DNA of 64,000 bases, taken from contig NKJC01000001.1 of assembly GCA_002256435.1 (NCBI GenBank), positions 1 through 64,000 on the forward strand. The letters are read 5' to 3'. The position numbers and the translations under genes were made by a program. Within the stretch, counting starts at the first letter, position 1. Every line of letters begins with the position of its first letter. This DNA comes from Chitinophagaceae bacterium BSSC1 (lineage in GTDB: Bacteria > Bacteroidota > Bacteroidia > Chitinophagales > Chitinophagaceae). The notes beneath the pieces were generated by a model. The model was given only the letters and a program-made list of their open reading frames with translations, was not told the origin of the DNA and made no database searches. This document shows positions 1-9,022 of the stretch, piece by piece.

Positions 1-33
1 AAAAGCATCTGAGAGCATTTGTTCTTTGTCCAT
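1..33 (-). CDS. 5' end of an unidentified gene (partial)
   Basis: An ATG at 31-33 on the minus strand opens a frame that runs off the left edge of the window, reading MDKEQMLSDAF. Only eleven residues are visible, so no family can be named. It starts just beyond the strong palindromic terminator at 62-105, which would insulate it from the Abi-type gene upstream. It could also be a chance frame. Confidence 0.35.
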   Translation of the reverse strand, partial: MDKEQMLSDAF

Positions 34-61
34 AATCTAAACTGTGTTTTAAAGTTAAAAA

Positions 62-105
62 AAGTGAGGGATAAGTTGGGGTGCACCCCAACTTATCCCT
101 CACTT
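62..105 (-). terminator. 44-bp perfect palindrome with T-tract, terminator on the minus strand
   Basis: Positions 62-105 form a perfect inverted repeat with no mismatch, centred on the self-complementary TGCA at 82-85. Read on the minus strand it is followed by seven T residues, the layout of an intrinsic terminator for transcription coming from the Abi-type gene. An outer inverted pair, AAACTGTG at 42-49 and CACAGTTT at 108-115, extends the symmetry. The stem is longer and more perfect than most terminators. Confidence 0.75.
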
Positions 106-164
106 ACACAGTTTATAAAACAGTCCCATTTAAATGTAAGAATTATAGGCATATGATCACTCAA

Positions 165-245
165 CCCAATCATGATGTATTTGAAATCTGGGTTGTGGGA
201 TTTGTTGCTGGCGCGATGGTAATTGGATAGAATAATCAAAGAGGA
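165..245 (-). pseudogene. EEP nuclease gene remnant A
   Basis: This stretch matches two separated parts of the EEP-nuclease gene at 8236-8751 and its upstream flank. It runs from the part equivalent to about 8505-8540 straight into the upstream sequence GCTGGCGCGATGG (equivalent to about 8768), so roughly 225 bp are missing. Remnant C at 4.6-4.75 kb carries the same join, so the two share an ancestor that already had the deletion. No reading frame survives. Confidence 0.6.
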
Positions 246-273
246 AAAGGCTTTAGCTTGACAAAAGTCTCCA

Positions 274-981
274 TTAGACCCTTTGCCCTTTCATAATAAT
301 AATATTTATTTTGTCAATATCTTTAATCCAGGGTATTAATTCAGGATTTATCCAGTTCAAAAGATTAAGGATAGACTGATATACAGCAATAGTTTTAGAG
401 AAGTCTATTGCCAATCCAACAAAACATATGGGTTCATTATGGTTGATTCGGTTTCTAAACTGTCTCACTTTTGAAAGTTCATTTAAAATCTCAGTTCTTC
501 CATATCCAGAAGGAAGATTTTTAAATAGTTTTATCGGCCTCCCTTTTAATAATTTATAATGATGATTTTCAAATAATTCTGTCCAAAAGCCAAATGTCTG
601 CTCAGAAATTATACGTCCACTTGTGATGCCTATTCCTCGTTTTATCAATTTTTTTTCTGCCCCTCTAACAGAATTTAAAATAAACCTATTGATTTCTACT
701 TTCCCAGTCTTTTTATTGGTATGTGTCAGAAGTGGGTCAATCATAAAGCCGGTTTTTTGGTTGATAATCCAATTAGGATCTGCGAAATAGCTAGTCAGTT
801 GGTCGTTAATACCATTCCTAAGAACCACCTCTAGACAACCTAATAATGGATGAAATGCTTGCGCTACTTTGAGGTTAGCTTTATAGAGTTTCACACATCT
901 TATAGTGTCATTTGAACATGCAGTTAAGTATCTGCCAGTTCTGGGAGAAGAAAAATAATTTCTGAAATTTGCAAATCGCAT
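274..981 (-). CDS. Abi-family (AbiD/AbiF-like) HEPN protein
   Basis: The 235-residue protein has the character of the Abi_2 family, phage abortive-infection proteins that are predicted HEPN-fold RNases. The segment around EVVLRN (51-56) matches the family's first conserved helix pair. RQFRNRINH (173-181) supplies the R-x4-H motif (Arg176, His181) typical of HEPN RNase active sites. The length fits a small single-domain member. It lies at the left end of the accessory island between two EEP-gene remnants, and a candidate small RNA is encoded divergently from its 5' end. The family assignment is fairly secure; an RNase or antiphage role is inferred from the family. Confidence 0.75.
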   Translation of the reverse strand: MRFANFRNYFSSPRTGRYLTACSNDTIRCVKLYKANLKVAQAFHPLLGCLEVVLRNGINDQLTSYFADPNWIINQKTGFMIDPLLTHTNKKTGKVEINRFILNSVRGAEKKLIKRGIGITSGRIISEQTFGFWTELFENHHYKLLKGRPIKLFKNLPSGYGRTEILNELSKVRQFRNRINHNEPICFVGLAIDFSKTIAVYQSILNLLNWINPELIPWIKDIDKINIIIMKGQRV

Positions 982-1005
982 AGGCGGAATTGTCGAAAAT
1001 ATTGA

Positions 1006-1013
1006 TACTTTTG
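1006..1013 (+). promoter_or_regulatory. TAnnTTTG-type -7 element, divergent from the Abi gene
   Basis: TACTTTTG matches the Bacteroidota sigma-ABfr -7 consensus TAnnTTTG. It points away from the Abi-type gene and toward a short structured segment that ends in an intrinsic terminator at 1073-1098. The -33 element is weak or absent. Confidence 0.45.
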
Positions 1014-1017
1014 TATT

Positions 1018-1102
1018 GTGATGCTTGGTAAAGCCTCTTATCCTTGGATAATGTAACCAAGTCTAAGAATTTAAGACTCGCTTTTAAGCGAGTCTTTTCT
1101 TT
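1018..1102 (+). ncRNA. candidate small structured RNA of about 80 nt
   Basis: Downstream of the -7 element the sequence can form nested stems: CTTGGT (1024-1029) with ACCAAG (1056-1061), and inside them TATCC (1039-1043) with GGATA (1046-1050). A strong terminator hairpin follows. No plus-strand protein frame of useful length lies between promoter and terminator. This is the layout of a free-standing small RNA. It may regulate the divergent Abi-type gene or be a leftover of a lost gene. It rests on structure alone. Confidence 0.35.
1072..1102 (+). terminator. intrinsic terminator on the plus strand
   Basis: AAGACTCGCTT pairs with AAGCGAGTCTT, followed by TTCTTTTT on the plus strand. No plus-strand protein gene precedes it, so it probably ends the candidate small RNA. 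Confidence 0.7.
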
Positions 1103-1263
1103 TTAAACAAGCCTAAATTGAAAGTTGTTAATACAGACTAGGCTTGTCTATTTACTCTCAAGCTTTCTTCTCATTTTAACATTCAAGATTAAATATACAA
1201 TGAAGCAAGATTCTTGTATATAGTCAGATAGTTTAAAACCTATGAAATAATTTAAGCTGAGGT

Positions 1264-1420
1264 TACTCTTACTTTGGAAATAGAAGGTTGATTGGGCTTC
1301 TGTAATAGTGGATTATAGTAATGAATGTTTCATACCGTTCTGTATATCTTCCTTCTTGGGCATTATTTGCCCAGATGGCTAGGAGAATGAATGTTTGGGT
1401 GATGGGCAAAGATGAAGTAA
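1264..1420 (-). pseudogene. EEP nuclease gene remnant B
   Basis: The segment holds pieces equivalent to the 3' end, the middle and the 5' part of the EEP gene at 8236-8751, joined by deletions. A recognisable stretch is TTGGGCATTATTTGCCCAG at about 1358, shared with copies at 4.6, 8.45 and 21.3 kb. No reading frame survives. The rest of the 982-1543 gap holds only the candidate RNA and AT-rich sequence with nothing I recognise. Confidence 0.6.
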
Positions 1421-1543
1421 CTATTTTAAATGATTGATCATCACTTTCATTTCCATTCTCAACTAATTAATTTGATACGATACGCTCCTCTTTCAAATTG
1501 CAGCGTCTTCGGCAAGTGACAGCTGCGGAAAATGAAAAATGCT

Positions 1544-2506
1544 TTACAAACTCTTCAAGAATTTTCTGATCTCCGCCTCTGTTTCTGCAGGATGGCTCAG
1601 GTAAACATAATGGTGTCCGTTGGGGATCTCAAGGATATGACCTTTTGCACAGTTATCGCGGTAATTCTTTGTTTCGCCGGCATAGTATGTTCTCCATTTA
1701 GTTATGGCTTCCGAAGCCTGTCTTTTTCTGGATGAATCAAATAGCGGATAATCCCTGAACATTTCCCGTTCATTATCTCTTTTGGCGTAGATTGCCAGTG
1801 ATGGGCATTGGGTTTCTTTATAAGATACTGGCTCCGCAAATTTGATGATCTCCGTAAATGCCTGGGAAGCCAAAGCCGATGTATCGTTGATTAGCCTACC
1901 GGTTTTATCAAATTTATTCGTAGCGCGGATTTCTTCTATGGGCGTTTCAATACCGTCGTGTTTTTTACTATAAGCTACTACGTTTTCGGCAGATGCATAA
2001 AAACTGAGAGAATCAGCACCCAATGGAAGCTGTGGCCAGTTTCCAAATAGATCAAAAATATGTTCATGGCTGTATGCGGCATCTAAATAAATGGTTGCCA
2101 TTAACCGATCCGGGTATAAACGTGCAAAGGAAGAAAGTTCATCTCCGGCAATGGAATGCCCCACCAGGATAGCTTTTTTCAATTGTAACTGGTCCATTAC
2201 TTTTACGATGTCGTTCACCAATGTGTCTACATGAAAACCGGTTAAGGTGCGTTCCGACTGACCAAATCCTCTCCTGGTAATTCCATACACATGAAAGTTG
2301 TTGGTGAATTTGGGCGCAAAGCTTTGGTAAACATGTGCTGAATTACCCAGTCCTGTTAAAAAGATGATGGCCTCTCCGTTTCCACCCCAATCCAATACTT
2401 CCAGATCATTATTTGTTGATCCTTTAAGGGTAAGGGTTTTTAGTTTGGGTGCTGAACAACTGAACAGTAAACACCCGAGTAGTACAAATGCCATTGATTT
2501 TTTCAT
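1544..2506 (-). CDS. alpha/beta-hydrolase lipoprotein
   Basis: The 320-residue protein starts with a lipoprotein signal (lipobox LFSC, Cys17), so it should be anchored in the outer membrane or periplasm. The nucleophile elbow GHSIAG puts the catalytic Ser at 118, and NGHHY near the C-terminus can supply the catalytic His. TGLGNSAHVY at 51-60 is the oxyanion-hole region. The fold is that of proline-iminopeptidase or haloperoxidase-like esterases; the substrate is unknown. It lies between EEP-gene remnants B and C with the DUF885 gene, 64 bp downstream of that gene's end on the same strand, so the two may be co-transcribed. Confidence 0.8.
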   Translation of the reverse strand: MKKSMAFVLLGCLLFSCSAPKLKTLTLKGSTNNDLEVLDWGGNGEAIIFLTGLGNSAHVYQSFAPKFTNNFHVYGITRRGFGQSERTLTGFHVDTLVNDIVKVMDQLQLKKAILVGHSIAGDELSSFARLYPDRLMATIYLDAAYSHEHIFDLFGNWPQLPLGADSLSFYASAENVVAYSKKHDGIETPIEEIRATNKFDKTGRLINDTSALASQAFTEIIKFAEPVSYKETQCPSLAIYAKRDNEREMFRDYPLFDSSRKRQASEAITKWRTYYAGETKNYRDNCAKGHILEIPNGHHYVYLSHPAETEAEIRKFLKSL

Positions 2507-2570
2507 GATCTGTTAGATTCGGTTAGATAAAATTATTTCTCCGCATCGTCTCTCGAAGAGGACTTAGCAT

Positions 2571-4358
2571 TTATCTACTTTGTGATTTTGCCCATTCATC
2601 CATATACGTTTCAAATGTTGTCAAAGGAATGGATCCACCAAGTAAAATAGCATCATGAAAGCTTTTTATATTGAATTTTACCCCTAACATTTTTTGGTAT
2701 TTAGATTTCAATTCTAATATTTTTAACTGACCTGTTTTATAGGAAACTGCTTGACCGGGATTAGCCATATATCTTTCTGTTTCTGAAATAGAACCTCTTT
2801 CTGCCCTGCCACCTTTTTCCATCATATATTTAATGGATTCTTCTCTTGTAATTTTACCTGTATGTAATCCAACATCTACAACCATGCGAATAGCCCTAAA
2901 GAGTTCTGATTTATAAGCGGCTAATTTTTGAAAAGGGTTTGTATATAACCCTAACTCGTCACCTAAAGATTCAGTATATAATGCCCATCCCTCTGCTGTT
3001 ACGGAATAACCACCAAATTTTCTAATTTTAGGCAAAGCTTTGTTCTCTTGTTGCAAGGATAATTGAAAATGATGCCCCGGAATTGCTTCATGTAAAAAAA
3101 GATTTTCCATACCCAACTTATTATATTTCATTGCATCAATAATAGGTACATTAAAAAAGCCTGGTCTGCTCCCATCCTCTGAACCTGTTTGATAGTTTGC
3201 AGAAGTTGAAGCAGCTTTAAACTTTTCTATAGCCCTAACTTCAAAAGCGGCTTTGGGAACAATGTTGAATAGCTTTTTTAGGTTCGGTTCAATTCTTGGA
3301 TAGATAGCCCTAAAACTATCTAATACTTGCTCATCAGTGCTAAATGGAAAAAATTGTTTATCCGTTAAAGCATAATTATAAAATGCTGTCAAATCACCTT
3401 TAAAGCCAACTTTCATTTTAAGTGCTTCAATTTCTTTAGTAATTCTATCTACTTCATTTAGCCCTGTTTGATATATTTCCTCAGGTGTTTTATTAGTAGT
3501 GGTGAATACCCTAATTAAGTATTGGTATATTTTAGCCCCATTTGGCAGGGCATTAATACCTGATGTAGATCTTGCATTAATTAAGTAGATATTTTTTACG
3601 TAGTCAACTAGCTTTTGGTACGCAGGAATAACTTTATTAGTGATAGCGTTTTGGTAAGCCAAAATAATGGTAGCCTTTTCATTTTCAGAAAATGATGCAG
3701 GCATATTTTTTATTGGTCCAAAAAAAATATTCTGAGCAGTGTCTGTTATAATTTGTGCTTCTAATTGGGGAATAATTTTTATCACCAAAGCTTTGGGGAG
3801 CACCATACCCACTGCAATACCCTTATTGCAATTAGCAATAGCGGTGTCTACCCAATCTACAAACCCATCAATTCTTTTTAGCCAATTGTTATAATCCTTT
3901 ACAGTTTTAAACGGCTGCAAGTCATTACCAGAGCCCAAAGATGGCATTAGATTTGGTAAGCTAAACTGTTGGTTAATTGGCATCAATTCAAAATGAAATT
4001 GTTCCTTTTCCAAAGCTTCAGAAATTTGTCTAGTCAGAATGTCATAAGAAATTTTATCAAATGAATTAAGTGTCTCCTTTTTGATAGCTGATACCTGTTT
4101 TTGATACTTTATATAGAAATCATGCAATTTTTTCAAATAAGGTTTAGAAATATCATTGGGCAACAAATCATTATATCTATTATCGCCTATTTGTGTAGCA
4201 TCAATTGGGAAAAACAAGAGCGATTCTTCATAATAATCATTCAATAGCTTGTTAAATGAACTACTACTGCTTTTGGGGGTTTGGGCCAATAGAATAAAAG
4301 AAGGGAATATAAGAATCGCTAAAACTATTATTTTCAGAATTGGCATTTTCGTTTTCAT
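2571..4358 (-). CDS. DUF885 family secreted metallopeptidase-like protein
   Basis: This 595-residue protein begins with a signal peptide ending near LLAQ and matches the DUF885 family in length. The hallmark HEAIPGHH lies around residue 423, a zinc-site motif like those of carboxypeptidase Taq and related peptidases. GGYSVTAEGWALYTESL downstream supplies the family's conserved E-GW-YTE motif. Family members are thought to be secreted peptidases; the substrate is not known. The neighbours are a hydrolase lipoprotein and an M20 peptidase, so this end of the island seems devoted to extracytoplasmic hydrolysis. Confidence 0.85.
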   Translation of the reverse strand: MKTKMPILKIIVLAILIFPSFILLAQTPKSSSSSFNKLLNDYYEESLLFFPIDATQIGDNRYNDLLPNDISKPYLKKLHDFYIKYQKQVSAIKKETLNSFDKISYDILTRQISEALEKEQFHFELMPINQQFSLPNLMPSLGSGNDLQPFKTVKDYNNWLKRIDGFVDWVDTAIANCNKGIAVGMVLPKALVIKIIPQLEAQIITDTAQNIFFGPIKNMPASFSENEKATIILAYQNAITNKVIPAYQKLVDYVKNIYLINARSTSGINALPNGAKIYQYLIRVFTTTNKTPEEIYQTGLNEVDRITKEIEALKMKVGFKGDLTAFYNYALTDKQFFPFSTDEQVLDSFRAIYPRIEPNLKKLFNIVPKAAFEVRAIEKFKAASTSANYQTGSEDGSRPGFFNVPIIDAMKYNKLGMENLFLHEAIPGHHFQLSLQQENKALPKIRKFGGYSVTAEGWALYTESLGDELGLYTNPFQKLAAYKSELFRAIRMVVDVGLHTGKITREESIKYMMEKGGRAERGSISETERYMANPGQAVSYKTGQLKILELKSKYQKMLGVKFNIKSFHDAILLGGSIPLTTFETYMDEWAKSQSR

Positions 4359-4584
4359 AATTTGATTGAATTATTAACATGAAAGGTGGAACTTAATTTC
4401 AAAGTACAATTAATCATAATTTGAAATTTTATACCCAAGAAAACCAAAAGTGATATTAAATACATGCCCTTAACTGAAATTCTTTACTAGCTTTTATTTC
4501 AGCGTTAGATTGATTTAGGTTGATATTTCAATTTAAGTAATTCCCCTTAAATAACATAATAATTTTTTATTATTTAATAATCAA

Positions 4585-4757
4585 TGCTTTACATACCGTT
4601 CTAACTATCTTCCTTCTTGGGCATTATTTGCCCAGATGGCTAGGAGAATGAATGTTTGGCCTCCCAGTTACTTGTGGATGATGTATTTGAGATCTGGGTT
4701 GTGGGAATTATTGCTGGCGCGATGGCAAATGAGAAAAGAATCAATCCATTTGAATAA
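4585..4757 (-). pseudogene. EEP nuclease gene remnant C
   Basis: The match to the EEP gene at 8236-8751 covers its middle part, then jumps into the sequence upstream of the start (GCTGGCGCGATGG), with the same join seen in remnant A. It fills most of the 4359-4776 gap. The remaining 4359-4584 is AT-rich with no gene or structure I can support. Confidence 0.65.
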
Positions 4758-4776
4758 ATATGGAAATGTTTAGCCA

Positions 4777-6093
4777 TTACTTCGCCAAACCCGCTTCAGA
4801 TACAAGCAATAATAATGAAGCCTGAATGCCCAGATAACCTTTGTCATTCATCCACCATTCATCCAACGAATGAGCACCACTACCCTTACCACCTGTCCAA
4901 ATTGTAATGGCAGGTATGCCTTTTGAAATGGGAATATTAGCGTTGGTGGAGAGAGAAATAAATTGTGGTTTAGAACCCATGAAATCAACAGCTGCAGTTG
5001 CGCGTTGAATAAGCGCAACCGATGAATCCTGAGTTCCTGTTGGACGGTTGCCTAACTGTTGTATATCAACTGTCAAATCTTTACCAATTCTCTTAATAGC
5101 ATTTTCTTCCCTTAGACCAAGTTGAATGGCGCGTTGAAGTAAACTGTCTAAGATTTGAATGTTTATTGGGTTTTCAGAACGCATATCCACTTCCATCCAT
5201 GATTCAAATGGAATTGAGTTTACAGAAGTACCACCTCCAATCATTCCAATATTGTAGGTTGTTTTTGTCACTGTTTTTGTGAACTTGTTTGCTTCAACAA
5301 CAAAATTGTGAATGGCAGATGCGGTTGCATTGTGTGGATTGGCTAAACCAAATTTACCGTATGAATGCCCACCTTCGCCTTTGTAAGTAATGCGGTATCT
5401 GATAGAACCAATTGCACGATTCACTATATTTCCCAACGCTCCGCCATCAATAGATATATAGGAATCTATTTTCAATCCACTTTTGAACAATTCTTTTACG
5501 CCTCTTAAATCCCCTGGCCCTTCTTCACCCGTAGTTCCTACAAACAAAATATCAGCTTCCGTTTTAATCTTGGCTTGGTTCATAGATTTCAGTAATGTTA
5601 AGACAACAGTAAGTGCACGTGTATCATCGCCGATGCCAGGCGCAAACAAAGTATCGCCCCTTTGTTTTACAGTAACATCTGTGCCTTCGGGAAATACGGT
5701 GTCTAGGTGTCCTTCAATAACTACTGTTTTCTTTCCTGACTTACCTTTACGTAATGCAATTACGTTACCTCCTCCGTCTATCCAAATACTGTCTGCACCT
5801 ATTGCTTGTAAGAGTTGTTTGAATTTTGCTGCCCTTTCCTTTTCTTTAAATGGGGGTGCGGGTATTTGTGTAAGTGTAATGAGATTTTTCATCGTTTCCG
5901 ACTCCAGATCAACTATCGTTTGGAAAGCAGATTTTATAGAAGGCTGGTTGGCCAGTAAACGTATTTCGTCATGATATTGCTTTGATGAGCTATTCTGCTG
6001 CGCTGATAGGCAAATGGGTTGCAGATATAGTATTGATATTAAGAAGAAATAGGAAATCTTTCTTATTGCTTTTGAAGAATTGAATTGGGCCAT
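4777..6093 (-). CDS. M20 family metallopeptidase, secreted
   Basis: The 438-residue protein has a signal peptide ending near CLSAQ and the zinc-peptidase core of the M20 family (aminoacylase-1/PepT/CPG2 group). Visible ligands are His129 and Asp131 in EGHLDTV, the Glu190-Glu191 pair in GEEGPGD, and His408 in GAHSLDEW near the C-terminus. The dimerisation domain lies between about 225 and 345. It should remove amino acids from small peptides or acyl-amino acids outside the cytoplasm. It lies between EEP-gene remnants C and D with the downstream His-rich membrane protein gene. Confidence 0.85.
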   Translation of the reverse strand: MAQFNSSKAIRKISYFFLISILYLQPICLSAQQNSSSKQYHDEIRLLANQPSIKSAFQTIVDLESETMKNLITLTQIPAPPFKEKERAAKFKQLLQAIGADSIWIDGGGNVIALRKGKSGKKTVVIEGHLDTVFPEGTDVTVKQRGDTLFAPGIGDDTRALTVVLTLLKSMNQAKIKTEADILFVGTTGEEGPGDLRGVKELFKSGLKIDSYISIDGGALGNIVNRAIGSIRYRITYKGEGGHSYGKFGLANPHNATASAIHNFVVEANKFTKTVTKTTYNIGMIGGGTSVNSIPFESWMEVDMRSENPINIQILDSLLQRAIQLGLREENAIKRIGKDLTVDIQQLGNRPTGTQDSSVALIQRATAAVDFMGSKPQFISLSTNANIPISKGIPAITIWTGGKGSGAHSLDEWWMNDKGYLGIQASLLLLVSEAGLAK

Positions 6094-6166
6094 AAGGAGT
6101 AAGTTAAATTTTGATTGAAGATTAAACGAAAAGCTAGTTGCGTAAAACGTTTAGTCCATTCATTTT

Positions 6167-7045
6167 TTATTCTAAATGATATTCTTTTTCTAAGAATTGA
6201 ATAAGGTTTGTAGCATTTTTTAATTGATTTTCTAAATAATTACGATTAACAATACAAGCAAGCCCATGTCGAGTCTCATGCCCAAGTAAAATATCAATTT
6301 TTTCTTGTGATAGGCGAAGTTGAGGAGTTTGCTTTTTTGTCATTGTTTTTTTAAAAAAATCAACATAGCTACTATCTCTAAAGATTTTTACATCAAAGAT
6401 TGGGTATAGAGCTTCAAAAGATCCGTTCATCGTTTGAGCAATAACATCATTATGATTTATAATTAATTGATTCCACGAATCATATCTCAAAATGCTATCA
6501 GCAACGCCTTTTCTATGACCAAACAAACGTAATGAACCCGAACTTTTAATTTGAGTTAATGCAGATGTGTTAGGATTATGAGTTGGTCTTCCTGTTGTTC
6601 CCAAAAAATACAGAACAAACTTTCTTGAGTTTTCTGATTTGGATAAATCTAAATTTGAAACTTGCAACAAACTGTCAATATTTTGTTCTTTTTTTTGAAA
6701 TCCTTTAATTGAACGTTGAATGCTTGTAATATCAGATTTTAAATCTCTTATAAAATCTACTATATATTGCTTTTCACGCTTATTCTCAATATAATGTTCT
6801 AATTGAAGCTCGGCAATTGAGCCACAAAACACTGCTAGGAATAACATAAAAAATTCCCAGAAATAATTTTTCCAGGTTTTCTTTTCGTGTCCATGATGGG
6901 CATGATGATGTACTTCCATATTTTTAGTTTCTTGATTTGGGTTAATAGGCTCGATGGTATTATGAGGGATAATTGCTTCTGGAGGATTTTCTGACTCAAT
7001 AGGTGCTGAATGCTCCGAATGTTCCTCGTCTGTATTAACTGCCAT
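6167..7045 (-). CDS. His-rich single-TM protein, Bacteroidota hypothetical
   Basis: The 292-residue protein has an acidic, proline-rich N-terminus, then a His cluster (HHHAHHGH, about 46-53), a Trp/Phe-rich transmembrane segment (YFWEFFMLFLAVFCGS, about 61-76) and an extended polar C-terminal part. This architecture is frequent in Bacteroidota and is of unknown function. An internal ATG at residue 43, just before the His cluster, is an alternative start and would give a more typical length. The His cluster could bind metal, but nothing proves it. Confidence 0.7.
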   Translation of the reverse strand: MAVNTDEEHSEHSAPIESENPPEAIIPHNTIEPINPNQETKNMEVHHHAHHGHEKKTWKNYFWEFFMLFLAVFCGSIAELQLEHYIENKREKQYIVDFIRDLKSDITSIQRSIKGFQKKEQNIDSLLQVSNLDLSKSENSRKFVLYFLGTTGRPTHNPNTSALTQIKSSGSLRLFGHRKGVADSILRYDSWNQLIINHNDVIAQTMNGSFEALYPIFDVKIFRDSSYVDFFKKTMTKKQTPQLRLSQEKIDILLGHETRHGLACIVNRNYLENQLKNATNLIQFLEKEYHLE

Positions 7046-7369
7046 TTAATTAAAATTATTAGGGTGTTTGATTGTATGGCGCACAACTCTTAAATATAAG
7101 GAATGTTTTTAATGGATTTGATATTGTTTATTTATTTAATATTTATTTCAAGGGCTTATCATGTAAGGGGGTATTTAACCTTTTGGATGGAGATCAAGGG
7201 TTTGGCATTGGCTAGCGCGATGTTCTATGGGAAAAATCGTGCTAGTTCATTTAAAACACTAAGATAAACGACATATGAACATTTAACCCAATCCATTCCA
7301 CATATTCACCAATATGAATAGAGCTTACTTTTTCTTATAAACTCTGAGAAGCAACGCAATAGTCAATAG

Positions 7370-7485
7370 CCTAATATTTTTCCTACTTTCTTTGGAGATA
7401 AAAGGTTGGATGGTCTTCTTTGCTTTGTTCTTGATGGTATTGTTGGTGGTAGATTCTGTGGATGTTTCTCTTGGCTAGATTCTGT
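7370..7485 (-). pseudogene. EEP nuclease gene remnant D (C-terminal part)
   Basis: Read on the minus strand in one frame this gives YHQEQSKEDHPTFYLQRK, the C-terminal part of an EEP nuclease. That part is missing from the longer copy at 8236-8751, so the remnant shows what the full protein ended with. The rest of the gap 7046-7537 is AT-rich, with a short GCTAGCGCGATG echo of the same repeat near 7210. Confidence 0.6.
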
Positions 7486-7537
7486 TCTTTGATTATGTTT
7501 AATACAAACTAGTTCATTGTTTATAATAAGAATACAA

Positions 7538-8092
7538 TTAATATTTTGCCCTGATGTCACCATATTCAAAACTATTATCCAACGAATTTAGTACTGTAGC
7601 AAATGCTGGATCATTATACTCTTTTTCAGTAAAATACTTCTTAACCATTATAACTGTTCGTTCTACGCTATTATTTGAAGCTCTGCGAATGGTAATTGAA
7701 AATGTTACTCGTTGGTTGTTTTTATAAACTGCATAGTCTTTAAATTTATAAACTACATAACCGTCTATGTCGTGGTATGATGTGGAATATTGATTAAAAT
7801 CGTATTTATGAGTGGTATCTGTTCCTTGCAAGTTGTACAAAAAATATGAAGCATTAAAATAGGCTTGAGGAGTTTCGCCAGTTTTTCCAGGTACAAAATA
7901 ATCAATCTGCAAATTTTGATATGAGGCCGATAGCTTTCTATATTCTCTTGTAATTTTACTTGGTTTTGCGGGAATCATTATTTGAACACTCGTAGCTTGA
8001 ATTATTTCATATATCGATACACCAGACTCCTGGGCTCTCAAAGAATTTGGTAGAATCACAAAACATAGGACTATAAGAATATTTACTTTCAT
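7538..8092 (-). CDS. secreted hypothetical protein
   Basis: I do not recognise this 184-residue protein. It has a clear signal peptide (MKVNILIVLCFVILPNSLRA then QE) and no transmembrane segment after it, so it is probably periplasmic or exposed. The mature part is rich in Tyr, Asn and beta-prone stretches, with no Cys and no catalytic signature I can see. It stands alone between two EEP-gene copies. Confidence 0.6.
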   Translation of the reverse strand: MKVNILIVLCFVILPNSLRAQESGVSIYEIIQATSVQIMIPAKPSKITREYRKLSASYQNLQIDYFVPGKTGETPQAYFNASYFLYNLQGTDTTHKYDFNQYSTSYHDIDGYVVYKFKDYAVYKNNQRVTFSITIRRASNNSVERTVIMVKKYFTEKEYNDPAFATVLNSLDNSFEYGDIRAKY

Positions 8093-8194
8093 ATTTTAGA
8101 TTTAATAAATTTTAAAATTATAGTTCGAAGTCTTTTTAGAATACCTTATCACTTTTAATTATTCAAAATGCCAATAAATAATGTAACTAATATA

Positions 8195-8751
8195 AACTAT
8201 TTATAAATATTTTCATGGGCTTCTTTGCCTTGTTCCTATTGGAATTGTTGGTGGTAGATACTGTGGATTTTTCTTTTAGCTAGTTGATTAACTACTGCTG
8301 TATGGTTTCCTTCTCTGCGGGGTTTATCCCAGATAGAATTGCTATTAAAATCCCCGGTGAGGATGATTGGTTGCTTTAATAGTTTTTCATAATAGTGAGT
8401 GGCTTTCCATACTTGTTCTATGTATCTCCCTTCTGGATCTTGGGCATTGTTTGCCCAGATGGCAAGGAGGATGAAAGTCTGCCCCTCTCCTGTTACTGTT
8501 AAAGGGATGATGTATTTGAGATCTAGGTTGTGGGATTTGTGGAGTTTGATGGTGTAGGAGCCGAATGTATGGATGGATATGCCTTTGTGGGGGTTATCGC
8601 CATACCAGAGGGATTGGGTTGGGGGATTTGAGTAGGTGAGTTTGTTGGTGTGTTCGGATTCTTGGATGACAAGGATATCTGGGTGATGGGCAAAGATGAA
8701 GGGGTATTTATTTCGGAAGGCGCCTTGACAGTTCCAAGTGATGAGGGTCAT
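8195..8751 (-). pseudogene. EEP-family nuclease, truncated at the C-terminus
   Basis: A frame of 171 codons encodes most of an endonuclease/exonuclease/phosphatase domain. LITWNCQG at the N-terminus carries the conserved Asn, VIQESE the metal-binding Glu, and LTGDFNSN the catalytic Asp/Asn pair. The frame stops after YHQQFQ. The sequence beyond the stop still resembles EQGKEAH of the copies at 7.4 and 21.1 kb, so a nonsense change has cut off the C-terminus. The His-containing last motif that EEP enzymes need is therefore missing and activity is unlikely. It is the best preserved of six co-oriented copies. The 171-codon frame itself is 8236-8751. Confidence 0.75.
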
Positions 8752-8828
8752 GGGGTTAAGTTAGTTTAGCTGGCGCGATGGTAAATGAGAATAAAATTAA
8801 TCCCATTTGAATAATTCATGTAATTCCG

Positions 8829-9022
8829 CTAACGCCCCACCCATTGAAACAGTTGGGTAATGGATATACAACTGCATGGGCGGGAGCTTAATGAAGTTAC
8901 AAATTATAAGTATTAACACAAATGCCTTGAAAGGGACAGGACGGCTTGGAACTACTGATTGGAATGTAATGTGCAGAGAGCTTAACTTGAAGCACCAATT
9001 GCTGCAAAACGGTGTTAGTGGC
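8829..9022. repeat. cassette spacer repeat R1, copy 1
   Basis: This spacer begins GCTAACGCC and ends GTTAGTGGC. It shares CATTGAAACAGTT(T/G)GGTAAT and its terminal part (CAATTGCT...TGTTAG) with the spacer at 26273-26470. It overlaps the 3' end of the thioredoxin-like gene, whose stop codon lies inside the end motif. Confidence 0.55.
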
